Shown piece after piece: positions 1 to 4,137 of a DNA stretch of 9,856 nt (position 1 is the first letter of the stretch; each line of letters starts with the position of its first letter). The position numbers and the translations under genes were made by a program. Below the pieces are notes generated by a model, which ran no database searches, was not told where the DNA came from, and was given only the letters and a program-made list of their open reading frames with translations. The DNA comes from Candidatus Curtissbacteria bacterium RIFCSPLOWO2_01_FULL_41_18 (GTDB taxonomy: Bacteria > Patescibacteriota > Microgenomatia > Curtissbacterales > GWA2-41-24), in assembly GCA_001776475.1 (NCBI GenBank), contig MFBQ01000001.1, forward strand, positions 11,456 through 21,311. Direction: 5' to 3'.

Positions 1-664
1 CGTCTATTGAATTTTGACCGCTGTTGGCAACCGCCAGAACAGTGTTGTTGACTGTTGCGGTATTTTGCTGGTTAACGACCAAGTTGGCGGAAGACGAAAA
101 TTCCTGGGCCTCTGATTTCGTCAGATCGATATTGCCGTTTTCGTCAACGTATATGTTAAGGATCACCCAGTTGATATCAGAGTTTGTCAAATTGGTATTG
201 GCAAGGTTGACTATATTAACTTCGCTGGCGGCATCCCCAGTGTCAATGGTTGACGATACGGGATCGTTAGAACTTTCATCGGAGGTGTCAGGTGTAGTCG
301 AATCAGTAGCTTCCGGAATTGCTTCAGGGCTTGGTGATGGTGAAGGTTCGATAGTGTTGTTGCCGGTGTCGGCAACATCGGTCACCTGGTTGTCAATGCC
401 GGCATTATTAGTCTGATCAACTTCCGTGGGCAGGCAGTCCGAAACACAGGGATCTGGGGAAGGTGAAGGGTCAGGTGTCGGCGATGGATCCTGATTTTCG
501 TTTGACGATACGGGATCGTTAGAACTTTCAGATCCGGTATCTGAAGATTGCTGTTGTCCGTCAGGCGGCGGCGTTTCCTCGGCCAAAGCAACCTGTCTTG
601 GCACAATGCCAAGAAGATAAATAATTATTACAATAATTAGTACTAATTTTTTAGTCCGTTTCAT
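1..664 (-). CDS. Exported repeat protein with Pro-Ser linkers, 5' part only
   Basis: The frame opens at an ATG (664-662) and runs off the left edge without a stop, so only the first 221 residues are visible. Residues 1-29 form a signal peptide: basic MKRTKK, a hydrophobic stretch, then a likely cut near VALA. A disordered Pro/Ser/Asp/Thr region follows, with a CVSDC pair near residue 75. Residues 82-105 and 197-221 match one pattern (N-x-x-x-A-x-V-x-N-x-V ... x-T/S-G-x-N-x-I), and residues 140-162 carry I-D-T-G-D-A followed by alternating Val/Asn. This is the module found twice in the next gene, here split by a PSPSPSP linker. It probably acts outside the cell, on the surface or secreted, but its exact function is unknown. 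No strong ribosome-binding site is visible. I am confident that it is a gene and that it is exported. Confidence 0.8.
   Translation of the reverse strand, partial: MKRTKKLVLIIVIIIYLLGIVPRQVALAEETPPPDGQQQSSDTGSESSNDPVSSNENQDPSPTPDPSPSPDPCVSDCLPTEVDQTNNAGIDNQVTDVADTGNNTIEPSPSPSPEAIPEATDSTTPDTSDESSNDPVSSTIDTGDAASEVNIVNLANTNLTNSDINWVILNIYVDENGNIDLTKSEAQEFSSSANLVVNQQNTATVNNTVLAVANSGQNSID
250..530. repeat. 29-bp direct repeat inside the exported gene
   Basis: The 29 bases at 250-278 and 502-530 are identical (both contain tgacgatacgggatcgttag). They encode the same peptide, ESSNDPVSS, in the same frame. The copies are 252 bp apart, so recombination between them would delete 84 codons without shifting the frame. 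Confidence 0.85.
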
Positions 665-683
665 TTCTCAGTTTTTCTTACAT

Positions 684-828
684 TTGTCATCGCGAGTCGA
701 GTCTCCAATTTCAATGTCATTGCGAGCGAATGTAATCGAGTCTGACTCGATGTAATGAGCGTGGCAATCTAATTTGAGGTTAGATTGCTTCGTCTCCCTC
801 GATTTCACTCGGGATCCTCGCAATGACA
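684..828. repeat. REP-like paired palindromic repeat in the 665-1005 gap
   Basis: This intergenic stretch holds a short fragment (684-700, tgtcatcgcgag type) followed by a full pair. One arm starts at 715 with tgtcattgcgag and ends with gcaatct at 770. The second arm, at 782-828, is inverted and begins agattgcttcg and ends ctcgcaatgaca. The 47-bp second arm recurs without a mismatch at 3368-3414 and 3949-3995 in the opposite orientation. Downstream, 880-912 is low-complexity sequence (repeats of ttttcact). Confidence 0.85.
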
Positions 829-934
829 AGGAAGTGTTTGCAATGACATTTTTTTAATTTTTAACTTTTATTTTTTCTAACTTTTCACTTTTCACTTTGC
901 ACTTTTCACTTACCTATCCCATCCCAGGAGAGGG

Positions 935-976
935 AGGCATACTTGTCCGCCGAAGCCTCGGCGAAGGAGGATGCCT
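935..976. repeat. GC-rich hairpin downstream of the 156-residue gene
   Basis: The outer arms aggcat (935-940) and atgcct (971-976) enclose a perfect inner stem, cgccga (948-953) with tcggcg (958-963) and an agcc loop. It lies about 30 bp past the stop of the minus-strand gene at 1006. It could act as a transcript end, but no T-run follows it, so I call it a palindromic repeat rather than a terminator. Confidence 0.6.
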
Positions 977-1005
977 TTATCCCCCTCCGTTGGATGAGAA
1001 AAACG

Positions 1006-1476
1006 TTAGTTAACTGTAGCAACGTTTGAGTTAAGGATGTTGCTGACAGAAACTCCAGTGAAAGCATCACCGGTCTTGATCTTGCCCCATTTGACGTCGT
1101 CACCGGCTTTGATCTTGTTGTCACCAGTATTTGAATCTGCTGTGACGTAATTCTTGACCTTAGCCTTGTTCTTTTGGTTAATGGTGACGTCATTGAAACA
1201 TTCACAGCTGTCAACTGTTGCTTCGTTACTGTTTAGGACATTAGTAACGTCAACTCCAGTGAAAGCATCACCGGTCTTTATCTTGCCGCCTTTGACGTCA
1301 TCATTGGCTTTGATCTTGTTACCACCGGTGTTAGAAGTAGCTGTGATGTCATTCTTGACATAAGCCTTATTCTTTTGGGTGATGTTTAGATCATCGCTCG
1401 CAAGAACTGGTACGGCGCTTGCCAAAAGAAGACCTGCTGCAGCTCCAACGGTTGCTAATTTTTTAATTGAAATCAT
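1006..1476 (-). CDS. Small exported protein made of two 67-residue repeats
   Basis: The product has 156 residues. Residues 1-27 are a clear signal peptide (basic MISIKK, an Ala/Leu-rich core, likely cut after VLA). The rest is two tandem copies, offset by 67 residues (about 31-89 and 98-156), each reading x-Q-K-N-K-A-x-V-K-N ... S-N-T-G-x-N-K-I-K-A ... K-I-K-T-G-D-A-F-T-G-V-x-V-x-N-x-L-N-S-N. A CEC motif (91-93) sits in the joint. The DNA shows the same 201-bp offset, so the copies arose by duplication. The alternating polar/hydrophobic pattern suggests a beta-rich or beta-helical fold. Its role is unknown, probably cell surface or secreted. The start is fixed by a strong Shine-Dalgarno. The neighbouring partial gene carries the same module, so the two form a local family. 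Confidence 0.85.
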   Translation of the reverse strand: MISIKKLATVGAAAGLLLASAVPVLASDDLNITQKNKAYVKNDITATSNTGGNKIKANDDVKGGKIKTGDAFTGVDVTNVLNSNEATVDSCECFNDVTINQKNKAKVKNYVTADSNTGDNKIKAGDDVKWGKIKTGDAFTGVSVSNILNSNVATVN

Positions 1477-1487
1477 ATTTTTGTTTC

Positions 1488-1496
1488 ACCTCCTTC
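1488..1496 (-). promoter_or_regulatory. Strong ribosome-binding site for the 156-residue exported gene
   Basis: Read on the minus strand this is aaggaggtg, near-perfect anti-16S complementarity, ending 11 bases before the ATG at 1476. It is the clearest Shine-Dalgarno in the window and supports both the chosen start and high expression. A small hairpin (gcc...ggc around 1497-1510) lies directly upstream. Confidence 0.8.
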
Positions 1497-1558
1497 CGCC
1501 TTTTAGGCTTCAGGTACATTAAGTAAAGTTTCGAACAAACAGAAAACTTTTAGAAATT

Positions 1559-1672
1559 GTCATTCTCAACTGACGTCTTCGTCATCCTGAACTTGTTTCA
1601 GGATCTCTGTTCGCATGTCATCCTCGGACTTGATCCGAGGATCTGGATTCTCGAGCAGGTCGAGAATGACAT
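1559..1672. repeat. Triple-hairpin palindromic element
   Basis: Three perfect hairpins follow one another, each with a 5-base loop: atcctgaa/ttcaggat (1584-1604, loop cttgt), atcctcgga/tccgaggat (1620-1642, loop cttga) and attctcga/tcgagaat (1647-1667, loop gcagg). Outer arms tgtcattctc (1559-1568) and gagaatgaca (1663-1672) close the unit. No coding signal fits here. It resembles dispersed palindromic repeats of the gtcatcctgaac type, a resemblance drawn from memory only. Confidence 0.75.
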
Positions 1673-1712
1673 ATGGTTTCTGCTTGAGCTTAACCCTCCT
1701 TCGCCAAGGTCA

Positions 1713-1739
1713 TTCGACTCTGAGAGTCTCAGACTCGAA
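1713..1739. repeat. Short hairpin in gene-free stretch
   Basis: ttcga (1713-1717) pairs with tcgaa (1735-1739), then after one c/c mismatch tctgag (1719-1724) pairs with ctcaga (1728-1733) around an agt loop. It belongs to the same palindrome-rich gap. I see no gene or promoter between 1740 and 1860. Confidence 0.55.
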
Positions 1740-1863
1740 GAGCTTCGGAGGGCAGGCCCCCTTCTTTGGGTGGGAAAGCCCTCTTTTTCCAAGGCTGAGA
1801 AATACTCCGGGTTGTCCGAAATTGTTAAAGTACCCTTTAGATTTTTCCGCTTTGCGTCTTAAA

Positions 1864-1967
1864 CGCAAAACGGAGGCTCCAACTTAAGTAAGAATGATGA
1901 AGGATAAAGGATAAATTTCATCCTTAATCCTTACCACTTAATCCTTAAGTAGAAACCTCCGTTTGCG
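1864..1967. repeat. About 104-bp imperfect inverted repeat
   Basis: The arms cgcaaaacggagg (1864-1876) and cctccgtttgcg (1956-1967) pair with one bulged base. Inside, cttaagt occurs in both arms (near 1882-1889 and 1944-1950), and aaggataaaggat pairs with atccttaatcctt with one mismatch. The whole can fold as a single long hairpin. No transposase is encoded inside. It may be a miniature inverted-repeat element or simply a structured intergenic repeat. Confidence 0.6.
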
Positions 1968-2029
1968 GTCGGCTTGCCTCGCCGAATTCGTCTACTGACG
2001 AAGAAGGCGGGCGTTATTTAGTTGTCATT

Positions 2030-2112
2030 TGTCATCGCGAGTTGAGTTCGACTCGACGTGGCGATCTACTTTAAGATTGCTTCTCCTTCGACAAGCTCAG
2101 GATCGCAATGAC
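2030..2112. repeat. REP-like paired repeat, left member
   Basis: One arm begins tgtcatcgcgag (2030) and ends ggcgatct. The other is inverted, agattgcttctc to gcaatgac (2074-2112). The 39 bases at 2074-2112 are the exact reverse complement of 2295-2333. Confidence 0.8.
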
Positions 2113-2207
2113 GCTTATATATTGGGCAGATTATTATTAGGGGTCTCCTTCGTCCTTCGCTAAACTCAGGACTTCGGATGACCGAGGCAGTTTTATCTTA
2201 GCTTTGT

Positions 2208-2241
2208 ATTATACAATAACAACGCAAAATCCGCTTGTCAA
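2208..2241 (-). promoter_or_regulatory. Orphan promoter-like sequence
   Basis: On the minus strand TTGACA (2241-2236) is followed by a perfect TATAAT (2213-2208), but the spacer is 22 bases, too long for a standard sigma-70 promoter. With 17 bases the -10 would be the weaker TATTGT. A small inverted repeat, ttgta/tacaa (2204-2216), overlaps the -10. The nearest minus-strand gene starts 730 bp downstream, at 1476, beyond several hairpins. It may make an untranslated transcript, or it may be chance. Confidence 0.3.
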
Positions 2242-2270
2242 CCCCATAAAAAGTAAGAGGTTAGGTATGT

Positions 2271-2377
2271 TGTCATTGCGAGGAGTTCTCTCCTGTCATT
2301 GCGATCCTGAGCTTGTCGAAGGAGAAGCAATCTTTTTAGATCGCCACGTCCCGATTCCATCGGGACTCGCGATGACA
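2271..2377. repeat. REP-like paired repeat, right member
   Basis: A truncated arm (2271-2293) is followed by a complete arm, tgtcattgcgatcc to gaagcaatct (2294-2333), and an inverted arm (2338-2377). The inverted arm contains a perfect 8-bp hairpin, gtcccgat/atcgggac (2348-2366, loop tcc). It starts 3 bp past the stop codon of the minus-strand gene at 2380 and could end that transcript. Confidence 0.8.
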
Positions 2378-2379
2378 TA

Positions 2380-2997
2380 TCATTGTAAAGAGTTAACAGT
2401 TGCTTTAAAGAACTTAATAATTTCTTGCCAAATCCCGGCGAAAAAGCCTTGAGTTTCTTGTGTGGAGGTTGAAGCTGGAGACGGTTGTTCTCCAAGTACG
2501 TCCGGCGACACCTCCGAGGTGGGCTCTGACTCCTCGGAGGTGAAAGTTTGATTACCTGTATTAACTTGGTTGTTGATTTTGACATTAACTTGCCCTGAGC
2601 CAGTCGTTGGGCCGACTTCGATTGTTTGGACAAAGTTGGCAACAGAACCTGCCGAAACAATGTTTGCCTCTAGCGAATAAATACCGGAAGAACTTGGGGC
2701 CGGGAAATTAACCAAAAACTGGTTGCCATTTTTGGCCATAGAATAACCCGTAAGAAAATTGTAGTTGTTATCCCTGACATTTAAGACATGCTTGTCGCCG
2801 CCCTCATTGTCGGCAGTCACCCTGACGTAAATTGTTTGGCCGGCATTAAATTTGAGGGTTTTATTGGTAAAGGCGGAATCTTGCGCGATTTCCATGGCAG
2901 AGCCGGATGTTGCGGAATCAATAATCTTTCCTATATCAATGTCACCAAGAAAATTTGAAAAATTCAATGACATAAAAACCACTAGAGCGGGAATCAT
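2380..2997 (-). CDS. Exported Ig-like protein with amphipathic C-terminus
   Basis: The product has 205 residues and I do not recognise a named family. The N-terminus is short and hydrophobic (MIPALVVFMSLNF), a weak signal or anchor. Residues about 45-130 look like a beta-sandwich (Ig-like) domain: alternating strands with FNAGQTIYVRV near 50 and SSSGIYSLEANI near 103. A Ser/Pro/Glu/Thr linker follows (about 150-182, containing VLGE). The last 22 residues (GFFAGIWQEIIKFFKATVNSLQ region) form a likely amphipathic or membrane-touching helix. The ATG overlaps the TGA of the upstream gene (ATGA), so translation is coupled, and an agaggt sequence lies 12 bases upstream. The context suggests an envelope protein whose expression is tied to the small DUF2292-like protein. 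Gene call firm, function unknown. Confidence 0.75.
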   Translation of the reverse strand: MIPALVVFMSLNFSNFLGDIDIGKIIDSATSGSAMEIAQDSAFTNKTLKFNAGQTIYVRVTADNEGGDKHVLNVRDNNYNFLTGYSMAKNGNQFLVNFPAPSSSGIYSLEANIVSAGSVANFVQTIEVGPTTGSGQVNVKINNQVNTGNQTFTSEESEPTSEVSPDVLGEQPSPASTSTQETQGFFAGIWQEIIKFFKATVNSLQ

Positions 2998-3266
2998 CTA
3001 TCGCCAGTTACCTCTTGCGCAAGTTCTTGATCTTGTCCATTGTGTTTGACAGTAAGAGTTTTTCGAGAATTTTGAGGGCTGGCCCGCCTAGACTCGACGA
3101 GGCTGGCGACTTTGGTTATGGTGCGCTCGGTTATTTGGGTGACTTTATAATTTTGGATGTAAATTTCAACAGAACCGAAGGCTTTGTTTTTTAAAGCGTC
3201 AACAATTTGACCAATAAGTTGGGGCGTGATGTTTTGAGTGGAAAAATCTTGATCCGTCTGATCCAT
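2994..3266 (-). CDS. Small DUF2292 (YezD)-like protein
   Basis: The product has 90 residues, no signal peptide and no membrane segment, so it is probably cytoplasmic. Residues about 17-55 (IGQIVDALKNKAFGSVEI, then a YKVTQITERT stretch) match my memory of the DUF2292/YezD pattern: a helix, then F/Y-G-S-V-x-I and a K-V-x-Q-I-E/T-x-T-E strand. The family has no settled function. The tail (about 60-90) is polar, longer than in typical members of about 50-60 residues, and has no similarity I recognise. It is the first gene of a two-gene unit and overlaps the next by ATGA. A good promoter precedes it, but no clear Shine-Dalgarno does. Confidence 0.65.
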   Translation of the reverse strand: MDQTDQDFSTQNITPQLIGQIVDALKNKAFGSVEIYIQNYKVTQITERTITKVASLVESRRASPQNSRKTLTVKHNGQDQELAQEVTGDR

Positions 3267-3304
3267 TTTTCAGAACGGGCAGAGTAGGCAGAAGCGAGCT
3301 TATT

Positions 3305-3332
3305 TATATAACTTTGAGGACGGATTTGTCAA
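3305..3332 (-). promoter_or_regulatory. Sigma-70-type promoter of the DUF2292/Ig-like pair
   Basis: On the minus strand a perfect -35 TTGACA (3332-3327) is followed after 16 bases by TATATA (3310-3305), or after 18 bases by TATAAA (3308-3303). The ATG lies about 40 bp downstream, at 3266, so the leader is short. Confidence 0.65.
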
Positions 3333-3367
3333 ATTTTCTGGCCACAATTGTCATAGTAACTCTTCCC

Positions 3368-3414
3368 TGTCATTGCGAGGATCCCGAGTGAAATCGAGGG
3401 AGACGAAGCAATCT
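3368..3414 (+). repeat. 47-bp REP-like repeat arm flanking the GIY-YIG gene
   Basis: It begins tgtcattgcgagg and ends gacgaagcaatct. It is identical to 3949-3995 and to the reverse complement of 782-828. It lies 5 bp beyond the stop of the GIY-YIG gene and faces the inverted arm at 3890-3917 on the other side of that gene. Confidence 0.85.
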
Positions 3415-3419
3415 CAGGC

Positions 3420-3884
3420 TCATTTGGTTATCCGCAGGTACAGATCTTCAAAATGAGGATTTATCGATATATTAAGCTTAAGCTTCTTTCCTCTTGAACC
3501 AGCTTTGATCTGTTTTTCTCTCTTGATTGCCTCAAGAGGACTGTCAAAAATCTCGCAGTAGACCAGTTTTTCAACATTATATTTGGAAGTGAAAGATGAA
3601 ACGACTTTTTGTCTGTGTTGCCAAATTCTTTTAACAAGATTATTAGTTACGCCGGTGTAGAAAACTCTATTAGTTTTATAATCGCTTAGCAGAAATCCCC
3701 ACTTTCTTAAAGTGGGGATGAATGCTAAATTAGCGATTACATACTTCCGAGGGTGCTGGCAGTTAAAACTTGTGGGTTTTCTGCTAGCTCTTGTAAACTT
3801 GAAGACAAAACCGAGGACTCTTAGTCCTCGGAAGTTTATTGGTTGCGATATAAACGAAATAATTTTTAGAATGCACAATCCCAT
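3420..3884 (-). CDS. GIY-YIG nuclease-domain protein with disrupted 5' end
   Basis: The open frame has 154 residues. The GIY-YIG domain fills about 63-150: strand GFLLSDY, then V-F-Y-T-G-V-T (Y76-T77-G78 stands for the YIG motif), N-N-L-V-K-R with the expected catalytic Arg86, H90, the E-A-I-x-R-E-K-Q-I-K helix (118-127) with Glu, and the usual N-P-x-F-E-D-L-Y tail. This is the small stand-alone UPF0213-type group, normally 80-100 residues starting just before the first strand with M-Y-Y-x-Y-x-L. Here the GIY half is degenerate (W-G-F), and the first 60 residues look nothing like the family. They are encoded by a hairpin-rich element (3679-3835). The natural start was probably lost when that element arrived, so the true start is uncertain and the gene may be inactive. 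If active, it would nick or cut DNA. REP-like arms bracket it. Confidence 0.65.
   Translation of the reverse strand: MGLCILKIISFISQPINFRGLRVLGFVFKFTRASRKPTSFNCQHPRKYVIANLAFIPTLRKWGFLLSDYKTNRVFYTGVTNNLVKRIWQHRQKVVSSFTSKYNVEKLVYCEIFDSPLEAIKREKQIKAGSRGKKLKLNISINPHFEDLYLRITK
3679..3835 (-). mobile_element. Two-hairpin, IS200/IS605-like non-autonomous element (candidate)
   Basis: Two perfect hairpins share the same 3-base loop (ctt on the plus strand, aag on the minus). One is ccgaggact/agtcctcgg (3811-3831, 9-bp stem). The other is atccccacttt/aaagtggggat (3695-3719, 11-bp stem). The second extends through agca/tgct to taatcgct/agcgatta (3679-3739). In addition, acttccgagg (3743-3752) is inverted at cctcggaagt (3826-3835) and competes with the first hairpin for the same strand. 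IS200/IS605 elements and their gene-less relatives are known to carry one subterminal hairpin at each end. Matching loops fit recognition by one Y1 transposase. No transposase or TnpB is encoded inside, and the exact ends are not defined. Confidence 0.45.
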
Positions 3885-3889
3885 TTTAG

Positions 3890-3917
3890 AGATTGCTTCG
3901 CTTCGCTCGCAATGACT
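3890..3917 (-). repeat. Short REP-like arm, inverted partner of 3368-3414
   Basis: It reads agattgcttcgcttcgctcg and then caatgact. Its ends match the family ends in inverted orientation, with a core of only a few bases. The 20 bases at 3903-3922 recur exactly at 4030-4049. Confidence 0.75.
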
Positions 3918-3948
3918 AAGGTGGCTCTTTGTTAAAATCGGTGATCGA

Positions 3949-4044
3949 TGTCATTGCGAGGATCCCGAGTGAAATCGAGGGAGACGAAGCAATCTTATCT
4001 TGTGTTTTAGATTGCCGTGCTCCTTTCAGTCGCTCGCAATGACT
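3949..4044. repeat. Complete REP-like pair between the GIY-YIG and protease genes
   Basis: Arm 3949-3995 is the 47-bp repeat and arm 4009-4044 (agattgccgtgc to caatgact) is inverted. The remaining 93 bp before the protease stop hold only an 8-bp inverted repeat, ttagctta/taagctaa (4079-4086, 4134-4141), which overlaps the stop codon. It could be a weak transcript end for the surface operon. Confidence 0.8.
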
Positions 4045-4137
4045 AAGGTTTGGGAATTTGTAATGACTAGGGAGTTGGTTAGCTTACAATGACAAAAGCT
4101 GTCTTATAGCCTCAAGATGGTTTCTAGTGGGGTTAAG

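Noticed and set aside
24..416. Plus-strand frame of 130 residues near the left edge
   Set aside because: The minus-strand frame over the same bases has a signal peptide, Pro-Ser linkers and the repeat module shared with the next gene; this one is its shadow.
935..976. Hairpin after the 156-residue gene as an intrinsic terminator
   Set aside because: The stem is strong but no T-run follows on the transcribed strand, so it is listed as a repeat instead.
1557..1887. Overlapping open frames of 64-101 residues in both strands
   Set aside because: They run across perfect hairpins and have peptide content typical of translated palindromic repeats, with no ribosome-binding site.
2204..2660. Open frames of 82 and 140 residues over the REP pair
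   Set aside because: They read through the repeat arms; the longer one overlaps the Ig-like gene in another frame. No domain or start signal supports them.
3679..3884. Intact TnpB guide-RNA (omega RNA) locus
   Set aside because: The terminal hairpin resembles such right ends, but no TnpB coding sequence lies nearby and the scaffold cannot be confirmed by eye. It is kept only as an alternative in the findings.
684..4044. Repeated arms as a possible CRISPR array
   Set aside because: Spacing is irregular, copies face both ways, arms are internally palindromic pairs, and no cas gene is present.
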